Assembly (NCBI GenBank): GCA_900169235.1
Contig: FWCC01000346.1
Location: 91,619-155,618 of the forward strand
DNA from: Zarea fungicola
Lineage: Eukaryota > Ascomycota > Sordariomycetes > Hypocreales > Cordycipitaceae
Direction: 5' to 3'
DNA length: 64,000 nucleotides
The notes under the pieces were generated by a model, which had not been told where the DNA came from, made no database searches, and saw nothing but the letters and a program-made list of their open reading frames with translations. Positions within the stretch are counted from its first letter, which is position 1. The number at the start of each line of letters is the position of its first letter. Positions 46,014 to 57,349 of this stretch are shown piece by piece. Made by a program: the position numbers and the translations under genes.

Positions 46014-49000
46014 CTACAGCGCGTGTTCTCTCTTATGATGCTCCCTCTCCCGCGACCTGTGCTCTTCCCTTTCCCGCTCTACCTTTCGATCGTGCGACTC
46101 GTGCTCCTTCTCGCGCGCCTTGGTGTGCTCTGCCTCCGCTGTTTTCCTCTCATTCTCCAGTTCGGCCAGGCGGGTCTTGGCCTCGTCGTATTTTTTCGTG
46201 TTCTCTGGTGACTGGGACTTCTCCCACTCCTTCTTTGCCTTCTCATACGCATCGTTCTTATGCGCTTCGGCCGCGGTATGCTTGTCATGGAGGGTCTTCT
46301 CCAGCCCTTCTCGCACCTTGGTCAGGTCTCCGAGCTCCTTGCGCGCCGCTTCCGCACGCTCAAATTCAATCGCCTTTTGGCCGGCGAGCTCGCCAAAGGT
46401 CAGGGAGTCGGGGCTTGGCCGACCATTGAGGTGGTCAAGGGCGCGTGTGAACTCTAGCTTTTGCACAATGTCAACCATCTCGTTGCGCTCGTTGAGCTTG
46501 AACATGCTGCCGTATGGCTCGGCCGCCATACAGGCGTCGAGTACCAGTTTCGTAACGTCGTGCAGTGCCTTGGGTGCCTCCTGCTTCATCTCTTTTGTAG
46601 CCACTTCGGCGACCCTATCCCGGACTTCCTTCTGATATGTCGGGTCATTAGCCATCCTCTGCAATACGTCCTGCCCGTTGGCGATGATGGCCTTCAGTTC
46701 GGCCTCGGCGACCTTGTCGACGCGCTTCTGGAGCTCTTCTAGGGCGTTATCCCGCGCCGCGGCATGATGATTGTATTCCTCCTTGGCGGCCTTGGCAACG
46801 TTGGACTCCGTGGCCTTTTGCATCCTGTCGATCTTATCCTTCTGATCAGCGACCACTGCGGTCTTTAGAGCCAGCTCCTTTGTAGTCTCCTTTTTGTTCC
46901 ACAAGAAGACCCCTATTGCCACGAACTGGCCTATGATGGTTACACCGGCCGCTATCATACCAATGATCGCTGCAGCAGAGGTCTCGGAATCATTTCCGTC
47001 TAGTAAGTGGATCGATTCGGCCTCGGCTGTCGACAGCGTAGGAAGGTACCCCTTGCGGAAGGCTTCGAAGCGCTGCGGCGCCGAATCGTCGCCCTGCTGG
47101 ACGATGGTTCCCTCGCATTTCGTGCCTAGGACGTAGCGTTCCTGGTCCAGTACCACGCTAAACCATACCGAATATGTCGCACCCGTTGGCATCTTCCACG
47201 TCACCATGACCCGTTTGTTCTCGGCATCGTAGGCTTGCTCCGGCACGATATTCTTGTTGCCCATACGGATAGCGCCCGTCAGGGGATGCACGAAGAACTG
47301 CTCGCCACTGTCGTCGGGCGGCGCGGTGACGACGTAGTAGTCGGCATAGATGCGCAGGTCGACCGATGACAGCTCGGCCCGAGGCATGTCAGTCTTCTCG
47401 CCGAGCAGCTCCTCGATGCTGGTACCCCAGAGGGCGAGCATATTTTCGTTGGCCAGGTTGCCGAAGCCGTACTGCTCGAGAAGATCTCTGGTCGACAGCG
47501 TAGGTTCCTTGGAAGCAGTGTGCCGGAAGAAATCACCGAGCACCTTGTTGGAGGGAAAAGCAAGATAGGCGTTCTTGAGGTCGTCGAGAGTCGATCCCGC
47601 AGCCGGTCCTGGCTCAGTGCTCTCGCCGAGGAATGTTCGGTGGTCACGCATAGCAGTGAGTCTCTTCACATGAGCGGTCATGTTCGTGGCAACATTGCCG
47701 GTCAAGATGGTATCCCGGGGGGTGGCAATACCGGCCTGTACGTTGGCAGAGGCCGGTACCGGGTTGTCGGCATGAAAAGCATGCTGGCCTGGAAGCAACA
47801 GGTTGGTTGTGAGAAAGTAGTCAAGCGGCTTTAGAGTGAGGTCCAACTGGGGTGCGCTAGGCTTCAGGTCCCGGTACTTCCCAGGGATCTCTCCTTTCTT
47901 TCCACCAATGGTGTCCCAGAAGTCGGGCTTGTCGGCCGTGATGTGAGTGCTCAGCGTGCTGTCCAAAGTCCAGTTCATGCCCAGCTGGTTTGGGTGGTGA
48001 ACGGGGTCGGTGCTGCCTCTCCACTGGCCGGTGCCATTGTACGTGAAGTAGGCTTGGCACGACGAGTAGGAGTAAGAACCGCCGTGACCGGAGGCGTTGG
48101 GCACCCATTCATTGCTTTTGACCGTCTTGGTGTTGCTCGTCCATGACAGATTGAAGCCACTGTGGTCCTGGACCGGGCGAGTATCGCCGTCCACAGCAAG
48201 AGCGCAGGTCTTCTCGTTCAGGTCAACTGTGCAGCCATCCAAGTGGTGGCTGTGTCCCCCCCAAGATCTGCTGTCTTCTGCGTCGATGGTGATTGCGTGA
48301 GACTTGAGGGTAAACGCAAATTTCATTCCGTCTAGTTCATGGACGGTGAGTAGTGATGTACTAGATCCCATGGCTAAAGGAGCGCATTGTGTACTTACTA
48401 TCGGTCTTGACTGAGGTACAAGCCACCCCTAACTCTCCATTCACGCCGGGACTCGCCTTGAGGGAGGGGCCAAGAAAGAGATTGGCCATGGTACTGTGGC
48501 TGAAGATGATGCTCGCAGTGCTGCCTTCGGGGATGGGAGATAGTGCACTCGAGCTGGGCGCAAAGCTCAAGGACGTCTGGCCCGACGGACGCGTGCCGGT
48601 GTCAGGCCCGCCCTTGAGGCCGATCCAGGTCATCAAGACACCACCAGCAACGGTGAAGCAAAAGTGTGTGGGCTGCAGCACTCTACTGTTCTCGTCACTG
48701 ACGTCGAAGTGATTGTTGATTGCGGCCAGGCAGAGACGGAGGCCATGTTGGGAAAAGTGCCGCTCAATAAAGGTGCCAATCAACGGGGTCAGATGGGCCT
48801 TGATGCTGTCGGGGATGTCGAACCCGGGTGCTTGCCCCAGTGTGGCCTTACAATGGGCTAGGTCGATGCATATGCCGCGCGCCACGCTGGCCGCGGGCTC
48901 CAATACGACGACATAGCCGTCTCCGTGCGTCTGCTCCCCCTCGGCGGGCTTCCAGCCGTCGTCGTGCCACTGCCCGGCCACATTGACGAGACTCGTGGTC

Positions 49001-49365
49001 AGCTCGCAGGTGAGTCCGGACGGCAAGTCAATTAGCTTGGTGCTGTCCTTGACGTGATACTGTCCGGCGAGGCCAAACGTCACGCTAATGTTGTTGCTGA
49101 CGTCGACGAACTGCAGAGTTGGCTGCAGCAGCTTGACGTCAAACACAATCGTGCGTTCCTCGCCCGTGAAGGGATCCTTATCAACAGCATCCCAGCTGTC
49201 GGGCGAATCCAGATTCAGCTCTCTGGCTCTGTCGGCAAGTAGTGCGTTTAGCTGGACATTGTCGTAGGACACTAGGACATCCCAGCCGCTCAGGGAATCC
49301 TTCCCCTTCATGAGGCCGACGAGACCGCCGGGACCATCGAACGGTACACGAAAAGGGCTCGACAT
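46014..49365 (-). CDS. P47/TULIP-like protein with C-terminal membrane segment and coiled coil
   Basis: About 1,094 residues, two exons: 49365-48399 and 48331-46014 (intron 67 bases). The N-terminal region has the SGWDVLVSYDNVQLNALL pattern (about 26-43) seen at the start of bacterial P47/OrfX TULIP-fold proteins, then long beta-rich stretches (TIVFDVKLLQPTLQFVDV; TCELTTSLVNVAGQ). A second block at about 490-530 (PLDYFLTTNLLLPGQHAF, ATPRDTILTGNV) is also of this kind. Near 775-800 is a hydrophobic AAIIGMIAAGVTIIGQFVAIG segment with GxxxG spacing, followed by about 290 residues of charged coiled coil ending in an Arg/Glu/His-rich tail. No signal peptide. In bacteria such proteins sit beside protein toxins; a fungal role is unknown. 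Divergently transcribed from the 50719 gene. Confidence 0.65.
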
Positions 49366-50718
49366 TTTAAATTGCCGTGTCTAGAGAGTATCTGGAAGTT
49401 CAAGATGTTCAGGTCAGCTGTAGAGGAAGATCTTGTTGAGAGAGTTGAGTCCGTACCCGTGCAGCGCGGAATTCGCAACAAGGGAAAGGGAACAGCTTCT
49501 GGTGGGCAAGTAAATCGGCAGAACAGGTCAATATGCTAAACAGAGTCGCCTGGTGTAGCAATTTCTGCAGTATTTATACTGAATTTTGCGAATATAGCTG
49601 ATCAATACTTTCTCCCAGCTGGTACCTGACAAGCGGGGTTTTACTTTGATTCTAGACTATAGTTCTATTCCAGCACGGAGCGGACCTTGCTGCTCTCGAG
49701 AGAACATATGGGTTAAATAGACGGCGGAAGAGAAGGTCCGATAATTCAGGATCACTGACCCCAAAATAGACAGCGCCACTGGAATTTGGACTGACGCAGT
49801 GTCCGCAAGGGCGAGGCGGAGCAGCTGGGCCGTCGTCGGCTGAGGTCATGATCCTCGTTCTCCATGAACTATAAGCAATAGTCTCTTCAGGGATGTTGGT
49901 TATCCCGACCCCAGACACGGTCCAGGATTATAGTTGGCGAGTCATTGCTCCGCATTGTTGCTGTTCTAAACGAGATACAATAAGTAGGTTGACTGGTCGA
50001 CAAATAAACTGGAGAAGACTGTTACCACAAGAAACCCGTATCAGTATATACCAACTTGTCAGTGTTTCTCAGCTTAGACATGGGTAACGATATTTTCCAT
50101 GGTCTGATGATGAAAATGGCATGCACTACACGCAATATATTGATCAGCCGTTAGGTGGTTGATCCGTATTGGGCTAGGCGAGGCGTTTAAGACCGGGATA
50201 GGCCCAGCTGAAATGCACAGCGGAGACTATACGAATGAAGAGCCCAACCAGACTCCCCACAATACCCACTCTTAGCCTCGTCTCTTCAAGGGTAATTGAG
50301 GGTCGAATGACATGTAACCTTGCAAGTTGGACGTGTAGATAGATGTTCCAGCTGAGAAGATGTAAGCAAGTTTATAACGAGTATCTGATAAGCACATATT
50401 TAATCCTTCTCAGTTCAAGTATCCGGAGCGTACTATAATCAAGCCGCTATTATACTTGTTAAATATAAAATCTCTCTATAACAAGGGAAGAGTTTACAGC
50501 TATAAGGCCGGTACTTTTGACTCGAAGTAGTAAGCGAGTATCAATTGAACAGAAATATTGCCGCACCAACGTTCTCGTATCGGGAGTCGGTTTGAATGAA
50601 GTTCAGGGCATTCTTCATTGTTCCTGAGAGGCTCAATACTCACCACAACTAGACACAGCTAGAGCAACTGCAGCGGTGATTGAGGCGAGCCACCAACTGC
50701 CTACTGCTATTTAGAGTT
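49366..50718. promoter_or_regulatory. Shared divergent promoter region of the P47/TULIP-like and Gly-rich/helical genes
   Basis: About 1.35 kb between two divergent large genes. The centre (about 50280-50660) is AT-rich, and there are no convincing frames. Inferred bidirectional control region. Confidence 0.4.
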
Positions 50719-53700
50719 ATGGACAAAGCAATTGCTAAGGATGACCGGCCAGCCCCAAGCTTCCCGCCCTTGCAGCCGACGTTGGAGGCAGACGAATACG
50801 TCGTCTACCACGGCGACGACGCGCTTGCCATCTTCAGTGCCCAGGATTCGGGTGTCATGCTCAGTTCCACGCTCAACTTCACCGAGAAAACACTGATGAT
50901 CTATGCAGAGACTCTATATCTCAACAGCGAGAAATTCCGGCTACCGGGAAAGAATCTAGGAATCTTCTGCAACCAACTCGTCCTAACCATGGGAGAGGCG
51001 TGCGTTGATGTCTCCGGCATCAAGGGAGGCGACAGCACGTCGACGACGACCAAGGCAACTGATGGAGGGGACGGTGGATCGATATGGCTCTACGTCGAGG
51101 ACCCCACGCCCGACTTGACGACAAAGCTGCACTTGAAGGCCTTTGGCGGAGATGGCGGCCATGGGGCAAGTGGAAAGCCTGGTGGTGGTGCCGGAGGCAA
51201 TGGTGGCGCATGTGGTAGGTTTACTTCGTTACTATCATGATATCTCGAACTTGAATGTCTGGGAACTCACTCCAACCTCTTTAGGCGTGTTGAAGTGCTA
51301 TATTGGATCTGCAGCCCTCCGCTACGGTCAGCGTCTGAACAGCGTAACGACCAAAAAGAAGTGGCCGGGTTGGATAGAGGACGTCAGCAACACTATCTCG
51401 GACGACGTACAAGGCCTCATCGGTGGCGGCGTCGACGAAGTCACTGCAAAATCGTGGAAGACTGTTGTCACGGGCGTGGCGGCCTGTTTGGCTGCGGCGA
51501 AGAATCTGCGAGACGCACTCAGTGGGCTTATACGCGGCGACCCAGAACGGGCAACTCCAGCCCAGGCAACCGTGGACAGAGCACGGCGCTTGCTCGACGC
51601 TCTAGACAAGTTTGTCAAGAACGATGAAGGACCGGGTTTGCCCGCCGAACAGGACACGGCCTCGCTGACGAAGCTAGCCGCGGAGTGTGAGGCCTTCACT
51701 GGCGGTGCGAACAAGGAAAAGAAGCTTCAAGAGGCGATCGACGCTGTGCTGCTTGTTGCGACAGCCCTCACTCCGTCAGCTCTGGAGGCCCCACAGCTCA
51801 AGCATCAATTAGCAAGCTTCTTAGCTAACCTGCGGAACTTTGTTGAGCGGGAGCCTCAACTCTTTATCGACCAGACCTGCGAGCTCGCGGGCGGCAAGGG
51901 CGGAGCCGGGGGCAGTGGGACCACGCCGGATCTCCCAAGTGGCAAGCGTGGTCTAGACAAGCCTGATAAGAGTGCAGAGGGCTGCCTCGTCTCCCTCAGT
52001 GGCACCAGCACGGACTGCAAGATCGACCAAGCCATCGCGTGCCCGGAGCAGTGCCAGATGATCCTGGATGCGGCGGATACCTTGTACTTCACCAACGACC
52101 GATCCAAATTCCCAGCGGCCATGCAGAAGTACACGACTCTGACCAGGCGGCTCGGCTTCCTCGACGTCCTACTCAAGGACAAAGACTCCAAGGAGGCGCC
52201 GCTAGCCAAGGCACTCAAGGGTCTGGAGAGAGATTATTCACTGACGATCGCAACGTTGCCGCAACTGGACCGCATCTACCAGACGGCGCTGCGACGACTG
52301 AACGGCATGGTGTACAACCAAGACATATGGGGCCATTCGGATGTATGGGTGCCTCGGCTGTCGCTGGCGTACTATGGCGATAGAGTCAAGGACATGATCA
52401 ACGAGTTCAAGGACCTCGAGAAGACCTTCCATGACTATGCCAAGATGCAACAGAAGGATAGGATGACCGAAAACCAAGTATCCCAAGCGCAGATGGCCAA
52501 CGGCGCAATGGCGCAGGCTGCACGGGACCAGACAGACAGCATCATGAAGCACGGCGGCGAGCTCCAGGTAGCCAGCGACGAGATCGCACTCTGTCGTGCG
52601 CCCCTGGTAGCAGCTCGACAGAAGCTCAGCGCCGCGCTCGAAAGTCTGCGAGAAGCGATCCAAAGCCACTTCAGCATCTCCGCCGACACCTTCATGGACG
52701 CGCTCTCGACCCTTTCTATGGCGCCCGAGGGCTTCACGGCCATCGTCCAGGCGGCCGACGTGGCGTACAAGTCGTGGACCAAGATTGAGGACGCGCAGGG
52801 AAACCTGGTGAAGAAGAGCTATGTCGTTCAACAGGTCAAGACCTGCCAGGGTACCTTGGCAAGTTTAGCGACCACGTTTGAGAACCTCGACGCCAGCGAG
52901 CTGACGGTCGACGACCCGGGCTATGCCAAGGTCTTCGCCACGGCTGAGGATGTTAAGAAGATTCTCGACGATTTTGGCGAGCAGGTGCCGACCGCCAATG
53001 TCCGCACGCAGCTGGACGCTTTTCTGGCTGTCGTGACGAGGCGGAATACGGCTGTCATCCACTACAACAGCTTGATCCAGACGTACCTCCGGCTGCAGAG
53101 TATCATCAAGGCCTGCGAGAGCGAGTCCCGCGAGCTTGGCGAGCACGCCTTGTCCCTGAATCCGTCGCTGCCGGCCATCTATTTCTGGCTCAAGCGGCTC
53201 AAGGGGCAGACGCACCTGCAGATCCTCCAGAAGCTCAACGACCAAGCCCGTGCGCTCTCCTTCTGGGGCCCTATGCCGGTCGACAGCGTCAAATTTGCGC
53301 CGCCGGGGCCGCTGGATGGGTTCGTGCAACTGCGCCTGCACCGGCAGACTCTCATCGACCTCTTTGAAAAGTCGTATGAGGGCTTCCAGTCAGGCGGCTG
53401 GTTCGCGTGGCCCAATGACAATAACTTCCTCGGCGAGGGCATCCGTGTTCCTCTCAGCGATAGCGTCATTCACAACCTGGTGCATGGCGAGTCCGGGCAC
53501 CAGTCGCTGTTGACCATCAGCCCCAACTCGCACACCGATTTCATCGACATGGCCAATGTGCGCGTGACGCAGGTGCGTGTGTGGCTGTTAAACGCTGTCG
53601 TCGCGTCGCCTGCCGCCGACAACCCCAAGCAGCGGCAGGCGCTGCGCATCGAGATTACGCACTGTGGCGACGAGACAGTGTGGACGCCCGACGGCTCGCC

Positions 53701-54010
53701 CTGCCACTTCCGCCACGCGCCCGTGACCATGCAGTTCTCGTACGAGACAACCGTCTTCAACGCCAGCGGTGGCCAATGCTCCGGCCGGCCGAACCTCGTC
53801 TATGGGCGACAGGATATCGAGCACGACTATGCTGGCGGGCCTAGCCAGCCCGGCGTTGGTGACAAGCCGCCCATCGGGCCGTTTGGTGACTGGAAGATTG
53901 AGGTGCGCAAAGATGTCAATCCGGGCTTGGACCTGAGCCGTGTCAAGACCGGGTGGATTGAATTCTGTGGGAGGAACAAGGTTGCTACGGCACCGTTGAA
54001 GGGGTTGTAG
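50719..54010 (+). CDS. Large Gly-rich/helical protein of unknown function, partner of the P47/TULIP-like gene
   Basis: About 1,073 residues in two exons (50719-51214 and 51285-54010, intron 70 bases). No family recognised. Residues 1-115 are beta-rich (MLSSTLNFTEKTLMIYAETLYL; LGIFCNQLVLTMGEACVDVSG). About 115-167 is Gly-rich (GGDGGHGASGKPGGGAGGNGG), and a shorter Gly-rich patch lies near 400. Most of 180-850 is predicted helix by eye, including a long amphipathic stretch (about 570-720) like helical-bundle proteins. The last 200 residues are beta-rich with several Trp and Cys (ALRIEITHCGDETVW; FRHAPVTMQFSYET). No signal peptide or clear membrane span. Start at 50719 is the first ATG in frame. 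Its size, novelty and divergent pairing with the P47/TULIP-like gene suggest joint function; this is inference. Confidence 0.8.
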
Positions 54011-54164
54011 TGGATGTTGGCTGTAACAAAGGACTCTGCTGAAGCCAAAACCAGCGCCTAGGGGGCGAGGATTCATTAATTGAAAGTAAGATAAAATGAC
54101 ACCAAATAAAACTCTTGTTAAATGCCACTGTATTACATAATATTTGATTAAACTAAACGGCCAA

Positions 54165-54656
54165 CTACAGCCCATATTTCGTCCAAAGAAACCACATATC
54201 GTCCCGTGACAAGTCAGCATAAAAGACAATGTTGATGGAGTAAGTAGTTGCCGTCAGTGAATGAAGGCTGCATTTGCAGTCTTTGAGAAATCCCACCACT
54301 TGAGTGACATACTCAGTCATGCTAAGCGTCGAGCTCTTCATGGCGGCGCAAAAGGCGCCTTTTTCAGACGATGCAGATCCAAGATTTTGCCAGTAGACGT
54401 CCAAAGCAGGAGGCCCGGAGGTGGACCACCTGTCATCTGGACCAAGAGTTACAACCTGCCCTGTATTCCCGTCAAAGTATTGATTATTTACTACAGGATA
54501 TCCCCTTCCGGTTTTCCCGACCGTCCATTGCTGGAAATACGGGCCCCGGGTATCTCCATCCGTCGCACGACTGGTCGCGTACGCATTATGCAGAATAGAT
54601 TCGGCGTTGCTTGCGGCGCTACTAACAGGGGTATTCCCGAGAGGGCTCTGCACCAT
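54165..54656 (-). CDS. 163-residue orphan protein
   Basis: Intronless frame, convergent with the Gly-rich/helical gene and separated from its stop by 154 bases. Visible features: a Ser/Asn-rich start, a Gly/Tyr-rich stretch (VGKTGRGYPVVNNQYFDGN), a Cys pair in LKDCKCSLHSL and a C-terminal TTYSINIVFYADLSRDDMWFLWTKYGL block that looks folded. No signal peptide and no family recognised. Its good codon composition and clean ATG favour a real gene. It may belong functionally with the two large neighbours. Confidence 0.6.
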   Translation of the reverse strand: MVQSPLGNTPVSSAASNAESILHNAYATSRATDGDTRGPYFQQWTVGKTGRGYPVVNNQYFDGNTGQVVTLGPDDRWSTSGPPALDVYWQNLGSASSEKGAFCAAMKSSTLSMTEYVTQVVGFLKDCKCSLHSLTATTYSINIVFYADLSRDDMWFLWTKYGL

Positions 54657-56721
54657 TGCAAGCGTCCACCAGGGATGAGAAAAAAAAGGAGGGAAAAGGT
54701 TTGGTGGTCAAGCTTGCTGTTGGCAAGACGGAGCAATAGTGCGCGAATTCACGACAAGGTGAGAAGGTATCCTTTTTTGATGGAAATGAAGAAACCCTGG
54801 AGCGATTTATCGCGCAAGGCAATTATGAAATCGTTTGCAAAAGGGAGGGGTTTGTTTTTGATTGTCATGTGAAGAGAGTGTGGCGGCGGCCAGGCAGCCT
54901 TGTTCAAAAGTTCCATCAGCTACCATAAAGTAAGGATGCCAAGATTGTAACTGCGTACAAGTCCAGAGAGCCTCATGATCAGTAGAGGCGGATAATTGAA
55001 ACTTTACGAGCAGGGCCGAAACTTTTGCTGTGACCTGTTATTGGCTTTGTTGCCGCCGAGGACGTAATGTGCGTTTGGGACAGAAAGAGGGGGCTTTTGA
55101 AAAAGAGAGAAATTGGTTGTCGGATTTTCCTACTTTTGCTTTGTAGCGGCAACATCGTATGCTAGTAACAACACGTCTAGTCAACTTCCTCGTCGTGGTT
55201 GCAATATTCCAAGGCTAAGAAAAGTTGTTCATTGCTTGCGTCCGTGAGCGGCCTGACCGCAAAGTAAAATCGTGCCTATCTTGCTACCTTTTGGTGATGC
55301 TAGCGAGAAGGAGCGTCCTTCCCTGACGAAACTATACAATGGCGGGTATGCCCAATGACGACATCAAGGTGCTGGAGCAGTGATGGATAAACACAGTCTT
55401 AAGTTACATATTGGCATCTATGCTATCACCACAATATATACCCGAAATTCAAGTGTTTATTTCTAGTTCCTCTCCCTTAAAAATGGACTTTGTGACGACG
55501 AGAATTGCACTTCGAAATTTGTTATTGTAGCATAATCATCCCAGTAACCGAGAATAGTACTGTAGCCATATAGGCAATAAACAAATTTAACGAGTCCTGC
55601 TTTCGAGGTATATCTACCTCTCATACACCAGACCGCTCTTAAATCTAAATTATTTGCATCGCATTGTATAATCCTCCGACCCCAATTACGTGCTATCCTC
55701 ATTCTTCTACTGATACTGCAAAGATCCTTCCCAAATGTCAACTATTAATGCTTACTGACAGGATACGTGACAATACAGATATAGTATATAAAAAGCCCAC
55801 CACTATTAATGTCAGTAACCAGTGCTTGACGTACGGGTAAGAAAACGCACCAGGAAAGGAGGCAAAATAGGCCAAGATTCCACCAAAAGACTTCGCGCTG
55901 CTCTGTGGCTTTGTCTGATGGAAGCCTGATCGCTCCGCTCTTTCGATTTTGTTTCATTTTGCCTGCTTTTTTCTTCCTCAATTACTTCGTTGAGAATCTC
56001 AATCCTATAGGTATGAGATTTAGAAGGCTGTTCAAAGACTGGCAAGCATTTAAAGTCGAACAGATTACTGCCCAGCAACGACCTCTTAAAAGTGTAGTAT
56101 GGTATGCCGGATCATGCTTGCCGGTCCATTGATTTTATCCACCGCTGTTCGGCTCTGTCCGCTAGCGTTTCTTTCTCTTATCGGCCAATCTGAAATCTGA
56201 CCAGGCCTAGGATTCAATAGCCTGAAAAGGCTAATGCCAAGCCTGAATTGATGATGAGCGAGTGATCAGACGGCCGGTTTTTACATTCCGCGTTTCAGGG
56301 GATACAGGTCGCAAACTCCCATATTCAGTCAAGCGCCAGTATTTTCTCCACCAAATCCCTAGCGAAATTTACCTAATAAGAATTAATTATACATTGCCTA
56401 TTTTAGAGTACTATAGCCTAAATTGAAGATGCCTAGTACCTAATAGAGGCTATAACTGTTGCTATATAGGCTATATAGGCACATTGTCAGATCTCAAAGG
56501 TTTCTCTCGCTATGACGTGCTAGGAGTCAAGTCTAGAAGGGCTATCGCAAGAATTTAAAACGTGGACTGTAAAAAACGGCCCTTGGATGCAATATCCCAA
56601 AGAGGTTAATGCCAAGCCTGAATTGAGCGAATTATGCTGCAGCTTTTGTGGGCTGGTGGCCGATGAAGCAACGCGTCGCCCGCATGCTCATCTTAGATTG
56701 TCTTCTGTTTGCCAGGCAGCC
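54657..56721. other. Gene-poor, AT-rich tract
   Basis: About 2 kb without a convincing gene. It includes TA-rich sequence around 56370-56480 (repeated CTATATAGG) and a 20-base direct repeat at 56232 and 56607. It resembles sequence decayed by mutation, with no recognisable element ends. Confidence 0.45.
56232..56626. repeat. Dispersed 20-base direct repeat flanking about 355 bases of AT-rich sequence
   Basis: The sequence TAATGCCAAGCCTGAATTGA occurs at 56232-56251 and 56607-56626, with similar bases for about 10 positions upstream of each. The interval is AT-rich and could be a decayed insertion. Confidence 0.75.
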
Positions 56722-57087
56722 TTATTTTAACGCGGCACACCCGCCAAGCCTTTGGTGGAAGTGGCAGGTAAGATCCACAGTCAAGTTGGATACTGTGAGC
56801 GGCTTCCATGTATCAGACCCTGTCTCATCTATGAGCATAATCCGGTGGACGGCATGGGCTGCCAAAATTTCACCCCAGAGCTCTTCTGCAATACCAGTAA
56901 CAACTTTGCCGGGACCCAATGTTTCAATTATCGTGCAAGTAAAGCCGTGTTGCTCCTGGCCATGCTTAGCACTAACACCTTGCACCAGGTCAAAGTACTG
57001 GAGCATTCTAGGTGGGCACAGAGCGGCGTGGCTTCGGATGTACTCTGGTAGTGAGAATAAGTCCCGAATTGGCCGAAGCACTTGCAA
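56722..57087 (-). pseudogene. Fragment related to the Zn2Cys6 regulator at 61.6-63.4 kb
   Basis: A 121-codon frame whose first half matches, in order, the end of exon 2 of the downstream regulator: ALCPPRMLQYFDLVQG versus ALCPPLMFQYFDVMQG, HGQEQHGFTC versus HGHEHHGFTC, and LGPGKVVTGI versus LGPGKVLNGI. The plus-strand DNA at about 56870-57010 and 62440-62580 is also clearly alignable. No zinc cluster or C-terminal half is attached. It is a partial paralogous copy, most likely non-functional, on the same strand as the complete gene about 5 kb away. Confidence 0.7.
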
Positions 57088-57349
57088 TTACAGGTTCACA
57101 TCATAAGAGACATTTTTATGCATTAAAATTTGGCTTTATGTGTGGAAAAACAACACTATTAGTGAAAAAAAAATAAAAATTTACAAGCTTATTAATTGTC
57201 TCACAATTCATGCTGCACATCATGCATTAATCATATCTACAATACCAGATATCGTTTTCAACTACGTTCGTGCATTCTGAGCCAGGCAAACCTGTTGGTC
57301 CACACGTATATTCCAGAGTGTCCAATCCCAACAGGCACTGATGACGAAA

